Source: Neorhizobium lilium (GTDB lineage Bacteria > Pseudomonadota > Alphaproteobacteria > Rhizobiales > Rhizobiaceae). From it: 64,000 nt of DNA. Positions within the stretch are counted from its first letter, which is position 1; every line of letters begins with the position of its first letter. A model generated the notes under the pieces. That model did not search any database. It was not told the origin of the DNA and saw only the letters and a list, made by a program, of their open reading frames with translations. Shown here piece after piece: positions 1 through 9,374 of this stretch. The position numbers were made by a program, and so were the translations under genes. The stretch covers positions 186,001 through 250,000 of the forward strand of contig NZ_SBIP01000002.1 in the NCBI RefSeq assembly GCF_004053875.1, given 5' to 3'.

Positions 1-1092
1 CTGCCAGCCGGCGCCTCCGGCAGCGGTAATGCCGAACGAATGGCCCTCGTTCAGCCAGAAATTCTTGAGGCCCGGCGCAGGTCCGACGATCGGATTGCCA
101 TCCGGCGTGTAGGCGATCGCGCCGTTATAGACTTTCTTGATGCCGACCTCGCCGAAAGCCGGAACGCGCGCGATGGCCGTTTCGATATGTGGCATCAGTC
201 GTTCCAGCTCTTCCTGGAAGAGTTCGTATTCACTGTCCTTAGACGGACCATCCACATAACAGACGGGCGCGCCGACCTCATAAGGTCCCAGGATCAGGCC
301 GCCGGCTTCCTCGCGCATGTACCAGGCGCTGTCGGATTCGCGCAGGACGCCCATTTCCGGCAGGCCCTGACGGCGGCGCTCCTGGATCGCGGGATGCGGC
401 TCCGTCACGATATATTGGTGCTCGACCGGGATGACCGGGATATTGATACCGACCATTTCCCCGGTCTTGCGGGCAAATGATCCGGTACAGGAGATGATGT
501 GCTCGGCGGTGATCTCGCCCTTGTCGGTCGTGACCTTCCACAGCCCGTCCACCTGCTGCTCGATCGCGGTGACGGTCGTGTTGCGGTAAATGGTGGCGCC
601 TAGGTCTCGCGCACCCTTTGCCAGCGCCTGCGTCAGATCGGCGGGCTGGATATAGCCGTCGTCAGGGTGCTGGATTGCGCCGAGCAACCCATCCGTCTCG
701 CAGAGCGGCCAGACTTCCTTCACCTGTTCCGGTGTCAGGAGATTGACCTTCACACCGATCGTCTCTGCGATCCCGGCGTAATACATGTATTCGTCCCAGC
801 GGTCTTTCGTGCGGGCGAGGCGAATATTGGAGACCTTTGAGAAGCCGACATTCATGCCGGTTTCCTGCTGCAGCTCCTCGTAGAAGCGCACAGAATACTT
901 GTGCAACTGGCCGACAGAGTAGGAGAGGTTGAAGAGCGGCAGAAGGCCGGCGGCATGCCAGGTCGATCCGGAAGTGAGTTCCTTGCGCTCGATCAGGACG
1001 GCGTCACTCCACCCCTTCTTGGCCAGATGATAAAGGGTCGAGACGCCGACGACGCCGCCGCCGATAACCACGGCCCGAGCATGTGTTTTCAT
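1..1092 (-). CDS. GcvT-family FAD-dependent dehydrogenase (sarcosine/dimethylglycine dehydrogenase-like), 3' part missing
   Basis: This reading frame starts with ATG at 1092 and runs off the left edge, so only the N-terminal 364 or so residues are visible. The N-terminus carries a Rossmann dinucleotide motif (VVIGGGVVG, about residues 8-16) and the motif GSTWHAAG near residue 42. In dimethylglycine and sarcosine dehydrogenases the His of that motif holds FAD covalently. The visible part is the DAO-type FAD oxidase domain. Full-length relatives are about 800 residues and end in a folate-binding GcvT domain, which would lie outside the window. The expected role is oxidative demethylation of an N-methylated glycine (betaine catabolism), passing the one-carbon unit to tetrahydrofolate. 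The exact substrate cannot be told from this part. Confidence 0.85.
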   Translation of the reverse strand, partial: MKTHARAVVIGGGVVGVSTLYHLAKKGWSDAVLIERKELTSGSTWHAAGLLPLFNLSYSVGQLHKYSVRFYEELQQETGMNVGFSKVSNIRLARTKDRWDEYMYYAGIAETIGVKVNLLTPEQVKEVWPLCETDGLLGAIQHPDDGYIQPADLTQALAKGARDLGATIYRNTTVTAIEQQVDGLWKVTTDKGEITAEHIISCTGSFARKTGEMVGINIPVIPVEHQYIVTEPHPAIQERRRQGLPEMGVLRESDSAWYMREEAGGLILGPYEVGAPVCYVDGPSKDSEYELFQEELERLMPHIETAIARVPAFGEVGIKKVYNGAIAYTPDGNPIVGPAPGLKNFWLNEGHSFGITAAGGAGWQ

Positions 1093-1252
1093 GGAATGAA
1101 CCCCTCTGCGGCCGAATGCGGCCTTCTATAACCTGAGCGACTATGCAATTCCGGTCTTCCTGCCAAACGCCTGAATACGACATGCCAAAAGTCCGCTCGC
1201 GACGGAGCCCGGGAAGGCGCCTGACGAAACCTTCCCGCGACCCCGAACCGGC

Positions 1253-3769
1253 TCAGGCGCCGCCTCGTGCGTCCCCTTCTTCCGGAAGGATCGGCTTGCC
1301 CCGGTGCAAGACGATCTCCTGCTGTGGGAAGGGAATTTCGATACCCTCCTGACGAAAACGCTTCAGGATCGCGATCCGGAGCTCGTTGCGGATCCGCATC
1401 CCTTCGCCCATGTCCGGCAGATGGAAGCGGAGCTCGAAATTCAGCGAAGATGGACCGAAGCTCAAAAACTCCACATGCGGCTCGGGATTGCGCAACACCT
1501 CGGGAACCTGCTCGACGAGTTCCAGAAGAATCTTCATCACCTGGTCGGGATCGGCGTCGTAACTGACCGCGACCGGCACTTCCGAGCGCCCGATCTTGTT
1601 GCGATGGGTCCAGTTTCCGACCGGCGAATTGATGAGGTCGGAATTCGGTACAATGATCGATTGCTTGCGGAAAGTTTCGATCTCCGTCGCGCGCACCGAG
1701 ATGCGCTTGACAATCCCCTCGGTCGCGCCGGTCACCACGTGGTCGCCTACCTTGAACGGACGCTCCACGAGCAGGATGAGGCCGGAGACGAAGTTCGACA
1801 CGATATTCTGGAGGCCGAAACCGATGCCGACCGACAATGCCGAGGCAACAAGAGCGAAACTGGACAGGTTGATACCGGCTGCCGACACGCCAACCAGGAT
1901 CGCAAGGCCGACACCGAGATAGCCGATACCCGTCCGCACCGAATTGCGCACGCCAAGATCGACCTGGCTGCGGGCAAGCACATTCCCGTCGATCCATTTC
2001 TGGACCCATCGCGTGATTAGATAGCCGAAGCCAAACAGCAGTATCCCCGCGAATATGCCGACGATCGATATGGAGACATTGCCGATCCTGATCTCGGTGA
2101 AGAAGCGGAAGAACCAGCTCTCGATATCGGCAATCTGGAAACCCCACGTGATCAAGATCATGGGTATGCCGAACATGAGCGCAAAGGCATAGATGCCAAG
2201 GCCCGCGATCAACCCTGTCTGATCGAGTGCGACTTCATTGAACTTGTTGTGTTGGGCAAGGCGCCGCCCGACGATCGTGTTCTTGAACGCCCCTTGCTTC
2301 GAGATCGATTTGCCGGACAGGAAACCCACATAGATCAGCACGAAGACGGCGCCCGTCAGGATGATCTGTGTGGCGGCAAACGCCGCCAGCCCGACATACC
2401 CCGTCAGCACGGCCAGGATCAGCAGCGCGCCCAGGACACGCAGCGGAATCGCAACCACGCGCGGCCAGGCATGACCGTAAGCGTCCGCATCTTCTTCCTG
2501 CCGCATGCTTGGCCGAATAAACGAGATGGCGATCAGAAGCAGACCGACAATGACCGAGGATATCAGGCTCTTGACGATCGTCAGGACAAGAGGCGAATTC
2601 AGCGCCTCGCTGACCGCCGCCAGGACATAGCCGAGACCGTTGACGATCGCCATGGTGAGCACGGCCACAGTCAAAAGCTTCGCCCCCCGGTTGGTGATCC
2701 GGACCAGCCGCCATTCCGGCGCATTGGGTGAGAAGACACCGTAGGTCAGCTTCCAAACGAAGTTCACGAACCATATGAAGCCGAAGACGGTGGCAATGAT
2801 TGGAGCCACATCCGGCCGCAAAATGTTGAAGCCGTCGAAGAACAGGTATGTGGCCGAAAGAAACGCCGCTAGAGCTACGGTCTGGATTATGGTCGACCAG
2901 AACACCACAGATAGACGCTTCAGGTAGGATGGATCGCCGTCTCCGTTGCGGCGCAGGAAGCGCCCGAACAGCCTGTAACCTCCCCAAAGCAGCAGTGCCG
3001 CTGCTCCGAGGGACAAAGCAATCGCGCTCAACAACTGAAACTGCTTGAATCGGAAGACAAAGCTGATCCAGCTACCCAGCGTGCCCCTGAACCGATGAAT
3101 CTCGTCGATGAAGTCGCTACCCGCTTCGGCAAAGAGATCGCCGGTAATTTCGGTGTGCCGGAAGAGCGTCTGCGCAAAAAGCATACGGCGCACATTGGTG
3201 ATGTTATTGGCAAGCTGGGTCGCGCTGTTGGAAAGATTGCCCGCGTCGTCCACGATGAGATTGAGCTGAGAACGCTCGTTCAGCAGCCTGTTGCGTTCCT
3301 CCGTGACAGCCGGGGCCTCAGGAGGCTGACCCGGCGCAGGAGGCTCGCCGAGCGTGCCAAGCCGTGCCTGGATCTGTTCGACGCGCGTCTTCATCGAGTC
3401 GGATACGGCCTGCATCTGGCCGACGATTTCCTCGGCCTGCACCCGCAGTTCAGCAAGACGCGCATCGTCCGTGGCGTCGCTTTGCATTCTGTCGTGGAAT
3501 GCCGTCAGTTGCTTGCGAATCTGCTCGATCTTGCCCTTCATGTCGGTGTTGATCGAGTCGACCGTCACATCGGCAACGGGCTGGGCCTGAGGCTGGACTT
3601 GAGCTTGCGGCTGGGGCGCCGGTTGCTGGGCAACTGCCGGCACAAGACCCAGGCCAAAAAAGCCCAAGGCGATAACCGCGAGGATGGAAAAGGTCTGCCT
3701 GGGACCGCGCGGCACCGGAACGGTGCCGGAGAAAAAAGCCTTGGCCAAAATGTATTCTCTCTTGCTCAA
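1253..3769 (-). CDS. large MscS-family mechanosensitive channel with periplasmic DUF3772-type domain
   Basis: The protein is about 838 residues. A hydrophobic stretch near residues 25-48 ending in Ala-Val-Ala-Gln looks like a signal peptide. It is followed by a Pro/Gln-rich linker, a coiled-coil-prone periplasmic region (residues 70-200, DUF3772-like), many membrane segments, and a C-terminal MscS domain containing the pore-lining Gly/Ala-rich helix and the conserved FGLQNIVSNFVSG segment. It should act as an inner-membrane osmotic safety valve. The frame opens with TTG at 3769 without a good ribosome binding site. A second TTG at 3748 follows a GAGAG, so the start is uncertain. The C-terminal tail (EEGDARGGA) is short and polar. 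It stands alone and points away from the next gene. Confidence 0.9.
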   Translation of the reverse strand: MSKREYILAKAFFSGTVPVPRGPRQTFSILAVIALGFFGLGLVPAVAQQPAPQPQAQVQPQAQPVADVTVDSINTDMKGKIEQIRKQLTAFHDRMQSDATDDARLAELRVQAEEIVGQMQAVSDSMKTRVEQIQARLGTLGEPPAPGQPPEAPAVTEERNRLLNERSQLNLIVDDAGNLSNSATQLANNITNVRRMLFAQTLFRHTEITGDLFAEAGSDFIDEIHRFRGTLGSWISFVFRFKQFQLLSAIALSLGAAALLLWGGYRLFGRFLRRNGDGDPSYLKRLSVVFWSTIIQTVALAAFLSATYLFFDGFNILRPDVAPIIATVFGFIWFVNFVWKLTYGVFSPNAPEWRLVRITNRGAKLLTVAVLTMAIVNGLGYVLAAVSEALNSPLVLTIVKSLISSVIVGLLLIAISFIRPSMRQEEDADAYGHAWPRVVAIPLRVLGALLILAVLTGYVGLAAFAATQIILTGAVFVLIYVGFLSGKSISKQGAFKNTIVGRRLAQHNKFNEVALDQTGLIAGLGIYAFALMFGIPMILITWGFQIADIESWFFRFFTEIRIGNVSISIVGIFAGILLFGFGYLITRWVQKWIDGNVLARSQVDLGVRNSVRTGIGYLGVGLAILVGVSAAGINLSSFALVASALSVGIGFGLQNIVSNFVSGLILLVERPFKVGDHVVTGATEGIVKRISVRATEIETFRKQSIIVPNSDLINSPVGNWTHRNKIGRSEVPVAVSYDADPDQVMKILLELVEQVPEVLRNPEPHVEFLSFGPSSLNFELRFHLPDMGEGMRIRNELRIAILKRFRQEGIEIPFPQQEIVLHRGKPILPEEGDARGGA

Positions 3770-3904
3770 GGGATTGAGATTCGCGGTGAAACTAGAGGCA
3801 GTTCAAGGCGAAGAAAAGGAAGAGTCGAGATCGCGTCACATGATTGGGAACTCGGGAACATTTCTATGCGTTACCAGCCGCACACACAACACAAGGGTAA
3901 GGTC

Positions 3905-4156
3905 ATGGAACAAGCAGGTATCGGCTGGATCGCAGCAATCATCATCGGCGGTGTCGCCGGCTGGCTCGCAGAGCAGTTCATGAAGAGCAATATGGGCCTT
4001 CTCATGAACATCATTCTGGGGATTGTAGGCGCAATTATCGCAAATGCGATCCTCGGCGTCTTCGGCGTCGTTCTCGGTGGCTGGATCGGCTATCTGATCG
4101 CAGGCTTCGTTGGCGCCTGCATTCTTATCGCGGTCGCCCGAATGTTCCGGCGCTAA
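3905..4156 (+). CDS. GlsB/YeaQ/YmgE-family small stress-response membrane protein
   Basis: The product is 83 residues and nearly all hydrophobic, with three glycine-rich membrane helices (about residues 6-22, 31-52 and 56-78) and a short basic tail MFRR. The pattern GWIAAIIIGGVAGWLAE at the N-terminus is typical of the transglycosylase-associated protein family (GlsB/YeaQ/YmgE), small inner-membrane proteins induced in stationary phase or stress; their molecular role is unknown. The ATG at 3905 was chosen because homologues begin with the Met-x-x-x-Gly-Ile-Gly-Trp pattern. The frame is open far upstream, but that part is antisense to the MscS gene. Confidence 0.85.
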   Translation: MEQAGIGWIAAIIIGGVAGWLAEQFMKSNMGLLMNIILGIVGAIIANAILGVFGVVLGGWIGYLIAGFVGACILIAVARMFRR

Positions 4157-4257
4157 CGTCACGCAACCGGCGCCATGCTCATTTATGGGCGGGCGCCGGT
4201 TGAAGTTTCACGAATAAAGTTCAGGCGAAATCGCTTCTCGGCTGAGGTAGACTTCGG

Positions 4258-4749
4258 TCAGTCCAGCGCTAAGTCCGCAGGATTAAGGCCGAGCAGGTGG
4301 CTCAGGGCCGTTACAACCATTTCGTGGTCCTCCCGCTGCGGCAGGCCCGATACGGTAACTGCGCCAATGCAGCCTATCCCGGTGACTTGGATAGGGAAGC
4401 TGCCCCCATGGGCCGCATATTCCGCTGAAGAGAGCCCGTATTTGTCTTCCAGCGTGGTTTGCTGCAGCGCAAGTTTCCGGCCGATCGCATAGCTCGACTG
4501 AAAGAACCTCAAAACCAGTCCACGCTTACGACGTATCCAGCCAGGGTTGTCGGCAGTCGATCCGGGCATTGCCGCATAGAATGCAGGCATGGAATGCAGT
4601 TGCACATCGATGGCGATGCCGAGCTGCTGCCGCTGGGCTGTCTCGCGCAGCAATGAGCCAAGTTGCCAGGCCGTTTCCAGATCGAATCGATCAAAAACGA
4701 GCGCCTTTTCCTGTTCGGCAATCTTTGTAAGATCGGCTTCCAGCGTCAC
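4258..4749 (-). CDS. UPF0303 family protein (heme-degrading domain superfamily)
   Basis: A 163-residue soluble protein starting at GTG 4749, six bases after a strong GGAGG. The sequence from about residue 45 to 163, with HSMPAFYAAMPGS, RRKRGLVLRFFQSSY and the glycine-rich GGSFPIQVTG-GCIGAVTVSGL segment, is characteristic of UPF0303 proteins, which share the fold of the HbpS/GlcG heme-binding domain. The biochemical role is not established. The next gene downstream in the same direction lies on the other side (4819-5373), 69 bases upstream, so the FMN reductase and this gene may be co-transcribed. No metal or flavin motif can be claimed from sequence. Confidence 0.8.
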   Translation of the reverse strand: MTLEADLTKIAEQEKALVFDRFDLETAWQLGSLLRETAQRQQLGIAIDVQLHSMPAFYAAMPGSTADNPGWIRRKRGLVLRFFQSSYAIGRKLALQQTTLEDKYGLSSAEYAAHGGSFPIQVTGIGCIGAVTVSGLPQREDHEMVVTALSHLLGLNPADLALD

Positions 4750-4818
4750 CTTTTCCTCCAGACTTTCACTGAGTAAGTGAATGCCGGCAATGGCCAGCCA
4801 AGTAAAGTGTGGACGCGC

Positions 4819-5373
4819 CTACTCCGCTGCTGCCAGCCTCTGCGTAGGGAAGAAGGCAGCGATCTCATCAATCGCGAATCCGATCCGCTGCTTTAGCGCC
4901 TCAGAATTCACCTTGTAATCGGTGAAATCCTTGTCGGACGCATAAATGGCGGTCGGCAATGTGTGAGCCATGAAAAACCCAAACAGCGGCCGCAACTGAT
5001 GCTCCACCATCAGGGCATGACGGTCGCCGCCTCCGGTCGCCGAGATCAGAATAGGCTTCGCACGCAGTTGCTCCGGATCGATCAGGTCGATGAAGTGCTT
5101 GAACAGGCCCGGATAGCTGCCCTTGTAGGTTGGCGACCCTATGACAAGCACATCGGCCGATACGACATCTTGAAGGATTTCGGCAGCATTGGCATCCAGA
5201 TCCGTCTGGCGTTGGGCATGGCCAAGCGAAGGGCCTACATCCGCAAGGTCGTGAACACGCTTTTCAAACCCGTAACGCGCGCTGGCAAGCGCTGCGATGT
5301 GGTCCACCAAAGCAAATGTCTTCGAAGGCCTGTTATAGCTGCCTGCGAGGCCCACCAGTTTCAAACGCGACAT
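4819..5373 (-). CDS. NADPH-dependent FMN reductase (MsuE/SsuE-type flavodoxin fold)
   Basis: A 184-residue protein with the N-terminal phosphate-binding loop GLAGSYNRPSKT (residues 8-19) and the flavin-contacting SPTYKGSYPGLFKHFIDL segment near residue 80, both typical of NADPH-dependent FMN reductases. These enzymes supply reduced flavin to two-component monooxygenases such as those of alkanesulfonate or methanesulfonate use. No monooxygenase gene is adjacent here, so the partner is unknown. The start ATG at 5373 follows AAGGG by six bases. It is followed 69 bases later by the UPF0303 gene on the same strand. Confidence 0.85.
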   Translation of the reverse strand: MSRLKLVGLAGSYNRPSKTFALVDHIAALASARYGFEKRVHDLADVGPSLGHAQRQTDLDANAAEILQDVVSADVLVIGSPTYKGSYPGLFKHFIDLIDPEQLRAKPILISATGGGDRHALMVEHQLRPLFGFFMAHTLPTAIYASDKDFTDYKVNSEALKQRIGFAIDEIAAFFPTQRLAAAE

Positions 5374-5508
5374 AAAATACCCTTCTCAGCCCAGCGTGGG
5401 GACATCATAACAACAGTTGGGCAGCTTAGTCCAATCTTGCCCATGTGGAAGAAACGATGCTCCTGCCAAGGCCTCAGAAGGAGAAAACGATGCCAAGCCT
5501 GCCCTGGA

Positions 5509-6897
5509 TCAGGCAATACGGGCCGCGGGCGGCAAGGCCAGGCGCACTTCATCCGCAATCGCTTCGGCAATGTCCCTCGCCTGCACTCGGATATCCGGCA
5601 CGGCAGTAATCTCCCAGAACTGCCCGGCCGTCAAAGCTCCGGCTGCAAAAAATCCCGGCCGCGGCTCACCCTCAGGGTCGAGGACGCGAGACTTCCGGTC
5701 AACGGAGATCCCCAAGCCTAACTCGTCCATGGCGATCATCCGGCGGTCGCACATCTCCTTGAGCAACGGGGAATGGCCAATACCTGCTCTCTCCATGCCC
5801 GTACAGTTGACGATCCAATCGGCATGCAAGCATACGATCCGCTGCTCGCCCCGCGCGCGATACTCGATAGTCAGGCCCGCGCCGTCGGCAGCCCGAATAG
5901 AACGCAGGAAGCCAGCTTCCACCTTGACTGTGCCATCCTTCAGCAGTTCGTTGAACTGTTCGAAGACGTCCGGCGCGATGCGATGGCGATGGATGCTCCA
6001 CCACGCCAGTGCGTGACGCAGGAATCGCGACCGCTGATGCGTGGAAAGTGCTTGCCAGAGCGCCTGCGTCTTGGGCCGCAACCCGTCCACGACGCCGCGC
6101 CAGTCTGCACCGTTTTTCACCTCGCGCCGCAGAGCGTGCAAAATCGTGCTGATCTCTCCGCCGTCCGGCAGCTCCGTTGCGACAGGCGCGGCACGCCGAA
6201 TGGGATGCGGGTGCGGTACGAGCCCGCGGCGCGACAAGACCCGAATTTGTCCCCTGTGCCCCCTCGCCCGCAACGACAGCACCTGGTCGATCATGGTAAG
6301 GCCGGAGCCAAAGATGCAGATCTCGTCATCATGCTTGACGCGGGAAAACCACCCCATCCGCCATGGATTGTCGATGATGCGGCGGCGCGCGCGCCGGTCG
6401 ATCCGCTCAGGCGAAATTGGCAGACCGGCGCTGCCGACGCCGAGCGCCAGGACCACATTGCGGGCATGCAGCTCGGTCCCAGTGTCGAGGACGAAGGTTA
6501 TACCCTCTTCCGGACAGGTATCGCAGGCGACTGCCTTGGCCCGCACGAAATCCAGCCTCGCCCGCCGCTCTCTTGGCCGAAGCCGCGAAGCGAGCGTGTC
6601 GCGCAGATAAAGCCCGTAGTCTCCGCGAGAAGCGAAATCGTCAGCAAAAACCGGTTTGCCTCGAGCCCGCAGCCAATCCACGAAATCGTCCGGACGATCT
6701 GCAAAAACGCTCATGCGCGCCGCCGGCACGTTCAGTCGATGGAGATAAAATTCCGTGCGATACGCGGTGCCTCGCCCAAACCCCGGATCGTCTCCGATGA
6801 CGGCGATAGAGGCAGACGGCGGCAATATCTCGAGAAGATTGATCGTGAGCGCAATTGAAGAAAAGCCGGAGCCAACAATGGCAACATCGTAGGTCAA
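5509..6897 (-). CDS. FAD/NAD(P)-binding protein (NAD_binding_9 type)
   Basis: About 462 residues. It begins with the FAD-binding pattern TYDVAIVGSGFSS, has the central second Rossmann-like loop ICIFGSGLTMIDQ, and a C-terminal NCTGMERAGIG segment, which together match the FAD-NAD(P)-binding family related to YdhS/HI0933-like and siderophore-associated oxidoreductases. The substrate cannot be inferred. I chose TTG at 6897 because GAGGAG lies seven bases upstream and it places the FAD loop at the very N-terminus. A GTG at 6945 gives 16 more residues but has no ribosome binding site. The gene is monocistronic. Confidence 0.8.
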   Translation of the reverse strand: MTYDVAIVGSGFSSIALTINLLEILPPSASIAVIGDDPGFGRGTAYRTEFYLHRLNVPAARMSVFADRPDDFVDWLRARGKPVFADDFASRGDYGLYLRDTLASRLRPRERRARLDFVRAKAVACDTCPEEGITFVLDTGTELHARNVVLALGVGSAGLPISPERIDRRARRRIIDNPWRMGWFSRVKHDDEICIFGSGLTMIDQVLSLRARGHRGQIRVLSRRGLVPHPHPIRRAAPVATELPDGGEISTILHALRREVKNGADWRGVVDGLRPKTQALWQALSTHQRSRFLRHALAWWSIHRHRIAPDVFEQFNELLKDGTVKVEAGFLRSIRAADGAGLTIEYRARGEQRIVCLHADWIVNCTGMERAGIGHSPLLKEMCDRRMIAMDELGLGISVDRKSRVLDPEGEPRPGFFAAGALTAGQFWEITAVPDIRVQARDIAEAIADEVRLALPPAARIA

Positions 6898-7047
6898 GTG
6901 CGCTCTCCTCAGCCGTTGGCGGAAAGGGTCTGCCTGAAACAGCACTAAGGCCGCATCGGCCTCGCCTCAATCTCGATCACGTTAATAGAGATTGAAAAGG
7001 AGTAAAGCGCTTTTTGACTAACACCCCTTGGTTCCGAGGCCGTCGTC

Positions 7048-7413
7048 CTATGGCATCAGTTCGTAAATGGCCGCCAAAAGACTGTCGTGCTGATAGGGTT
7101 TGGGAAGGAAAACCGTATTGGCCGGCAGCAGCATCGGGTCGAGGTTTACGACGCCGGATGTTATGACGATGCCGATACTCGGACGTATTGCCTTGATCCG
7201 CTGGGCAAGCCGCAGGCCATCCATGCTGCCTTCCATGTTCACGTCCGTGAAGATGATATCGATGTCGGCGCGACCGCGGAAAAGTACCATGGCCTCGTCC
7301 GCATTCCCGGCCTCCAGAACCGTATGTCCGACCTCTTCCAGAGCGTCGAGTGTCGAAAACCGGATCAGCGGATCGTCCTCGACAATCAGAATAATGGCTT
7401 TGTGGGGTTCCAT
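7048..7413 (-). CDS. single-domain response regulator (receiver only)
   Basis: A 121-residue receiver domain with no output domain. The acidic pair is in LIVEDDPLIR (residues 9-18), the phospho-acceptor Asp in IIFTDVNMEG near residue 57, the conserved Ser/Thr in VITSGV and the Lys in FLPKPY near residue 106, so all catalytic residues of a functional receiver are present. Such CheY-like proteins work through protein contacts. The ATG at 7413 has AGGAG eight bases upstream. No histidine kinase lies nearby, so the cognate kinase is unknown. Confidence 0.85.
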   Translation of the reverse strand: MEPHKAIILIVEDDPLIRFSTLDALEEVGHTVLEAGNADEAMVLFRGRADIDIIFTDVNMEGSMDGLRLAQRIKAIRPSIGIVITSGVVNLDPMLLPANTVFLPKPYQHDSLLAAIYELMP

Positions 7414-7630
7414 GGTTATCTCCTGACAACGATTCCGGTACGCAGCAGGGAGCCTCCAACCTCCAAGCGTCACAAGGTCGGCCGTATAGGCGAGAAGCCT
7501 GACGCGAGCAAGCTGCAACCGCCGAGAGGCTTAAAGACTCGTGAGAGCCCCGAAAAACCCTTGTCGCCACGGACAAAGACGTGAATAGAAGCCTTCTCGC
7601 CTCTCCAGACACATATCAGGTACAATCTCT

Positions 7631-8251
7631 ATGATGGATATTTTCACCGCGGCCGGCTTTGCCGCTCTTCTGGAAGTCATCGCCATCAATCTTGTTCTTT
7701 CCGGCGACAATGCCATCGTCATCGGTCTTGCTGCTGCCGGCCTGCCGGCAGACATGCGTCGGAAGGCGATCATTTTCGGTATTGCCGCTGCAACGGTCCT
7801 GCGCCTCGTCTTTGCAGCCGTAACCTCCTATCTCCTCGGGATCGTCGGCCTTCAACTGCTGGGCGGCCTGCTGCTCGCCTGGGTGTGCTGGAAGATGTGG
7901 TCGGAGCTGCGCCAGAACGGCGATGCCCATGCGGATGAACTCGCGAACCAGGCTGGCGCTCATCAAAAGACGTTCTTTCAGGCCGCGACTCAGATCGTCG
8001 TCGCCGATGTCTCCATGTCGCTCGACAACGTTCTGGCCGTGGCCGGCGCCGCGCAGGAACACTCGGCGGTTCTGATCATCGGGCTCGTCGTATCCATCGC
8101 CCTCATGGGCGTCGCCGCCAACTTCGTCGCCCGTCTGCTCGGCCGTTTCCGTTGGATTGGATATCTCGGCCTCGCGGTCATCGTCTATGTCGCGGCCTCC
8201 ATGATCTATCATGGTTTTGTCGAGGTTCTGCCGCTTATCCGCGGTGCCTGA
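7631..8251 (+). CDS. TerC/YjbE-family integral membrane protein, putative metal transporter
   Basis: A 206-residue membrane protein with about seven helices. Two internally related acidic motifs, NLVLSGDNAIVIG (near residue 20) and VADVSMSLDNVLAVAG (near residue 125), each place an Asp-Asn pair in the membrane as in TerC/YjbE proteins. These proteins are linked to manganese export and metal loading of exoenzymes. The gene is flanked by a divergent response regulator and by a dead cupin gene, and forms no obvious operon. I looked for a manganese riboswitch in the roughly 200 bases upstream and did not recognise one. Confidence 0.85.
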   Translation: MMDIFTAAGFAALLEVIAINLVLSGDNAIVIGLAAAGLPADMRRKAIIFGIAAATVLRLVFAAVTSYLLGIVGLQLLGGLLLAWVCWKMWSELRQNGDAHADELANQAGAHQKTFFQAATQIVVADVSMSLDNVLAVAGAAQEHSAVLIIGLVVSIALMGVAANFVARLLGRFRWIGYLGLAVIVYVAASMIYHGFVEVLPLIRGA

Positions 8252-8428
8252 CAATTCGCGTGGCTGACCCGTTCTGATACGCGTCGATCAGTCTTTCCTC
8301 ACCAAGGCTTTGACTTTTGCCGAGATGGGATTGAACATGGCAGGTGTCGCGGCTAGCTGGCGTGCAGCCGGCATGATGCCGGTCAGGGGCTCGCGGACCA
8401 CTACTCGCAAGAGTTGGTGAGCCCCGTC

Positions 8429-8740
8429 ATGGAGGGGAATTTGGACGAAGACCATCATCATACGGAGCCAGGAAAAATCGATTGGCGCGAGCATGGCGTG
8501 AAGGTCATCCCAGGCAATTCGCTGGATCCGAACACGGCGTAGACTCCGGGCATGAACAGGGCGGCCGCGATCAACCAGGCCCGCGCCGGAGCCGAGAAGA
8601 TTTGAGCCGGCACCGTCACTATTCATGCCAATGCCAAGACCGGCGCGCATCATCACGGCGACCTGGAAAGCAATATCTACGTCGTCAATGGCAAGGCGCG
8701 CATGCGAAGGGGAGACCATCTGGAGTTCGTCGCCGAAGCG
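8429..8740 (+). pseudogene. degraded cupin-domain protein
   Basis: From an ATG at 8429 the frame reads a protein resembling small cupin proteins: a segment KIDWREHGVKVIPGNSLD, then ARAGAEKI, then TVTIHANAKTGAHHHGDLES and YVVNGKARMR-GDHLEFVAEAG. The HAHHHGDLE-like metal-binding His cluster of the cupin barrel is still visible. In-frame stops interrupt it: TAG at 8540-8542 (where relatives have a polar residue) and TGA at 8603-8605 (where a Trp is expected, TGG to TGA). Similarity stops after about 8740, where the PGDFIFVPP-type continuation of the barrel is expected. I therefore call it a pseudogene. Family recognition is from memory of the motif pattern. Confidence 0.7.
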
Positions 8741-8912
8741 GGACTGTGCGCTGGTGTCCGGCCGCTCATTGGCCCGTACCCCAGAGCGTCTTCCTTTCGA
8801 TTGACCATGGTAAGCCACTCCTTTAGAAGGCGGCATCTTCCGAAGAGCCTTTTCGGAAGAAACAAAAGCGCCGGAGTTGATGCGGATGGCTGTGTTTCCC
8901 CGGGGAACACGT

Positions 8913-9290
8913 ATGGACAGCCTTGACGCGCGGGATCGTCTCCTGCGGCGCTGGCCCGTTGTCGCCATTGCCCTCCTCATTCTCCTGCTCGGCTCCTTGC
9001 CCGGCATTGTTCGGGAAGCGGAGCTTTGGCGCAGCCTGCAGGCTTCCGGCAGCAACGCGGATACGCCCTATTTTGGCAAGCGCGAGCCTCTCCGCGCGCT
9101 GGCCGCTTTGGAGCGCAAGGACGGCCAGGGAAGCCAATGGCTCAGCTCCGACGGTATATTGATACCAACGACAATCGAGCTTGACGCACCGGACTATATT
9201 CGCTCCCTAACCAACGATTTCGGCGCCCCTGCCCTGCATCTGCCTTTCTGGCCGGGGCCGCTGCCGCGGGCACCACCACCGGCAGCCTAA
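8913..9290 (+). CDS. hypothetical membrane-anchored protein
   Basis: A frame of 125 residues from an ATG at 8913, which follows GGGG by seven bases. It starts with a charged stretch, then one strong hydrophobic segment (VVAIALLILLLGSLPGIV, about residues 12-29), then a soluble part of about 90 residues and a Pro-rich end. I recognise no family. It follows the cupin pseudogene and precedes secDF by about 85 bases, so it may be real, or part of the same decaying region. It is the weakest protein call in this part of the window. Confidence 0.4.
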   Translation: MDSLDARDRLLRRWPVVAIALLILLLGSLPGIVREAELWRSLQASGSNADTPYFGKREPLRALAALERKDGQGSQWLSSDGILIPTTIELDAPDYIRSLTNDFGAPALHLPFWPGPLPRAPPPAA

Positions 9291-9374
9291 TGCTTTGCGC
9301 TTTATGCGCGCCTAACTCCCGTATTTTTATGCCCCCATCGCCGAGCGCGCCAAGGGCTTAGCAGGATTACCCCT

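Noticed and set aside
5490-5610. ATG with a strong AAGGAG on the plus strand
   Set aside because: It opens only a short frame antisense to the conserved C-terminus of the FAD-binding protein gene, with no family signal.
7426-7630. Possible manganese riboswitch before the TerC-type gene
   Set aside because: The yybP-ykoY core is not visible in these bases. A covariance-model search would decide it.
8288-8428. C-terminal-looking minus-strand frame (GIMPAARQLAATPAMFNPISAK near 8300-8370)
   Set aside because: The frame looks protein-like but matches no family I can name, has no start or upstream domain, and overlaps the dead cupin gene. It could be another gene remnant.
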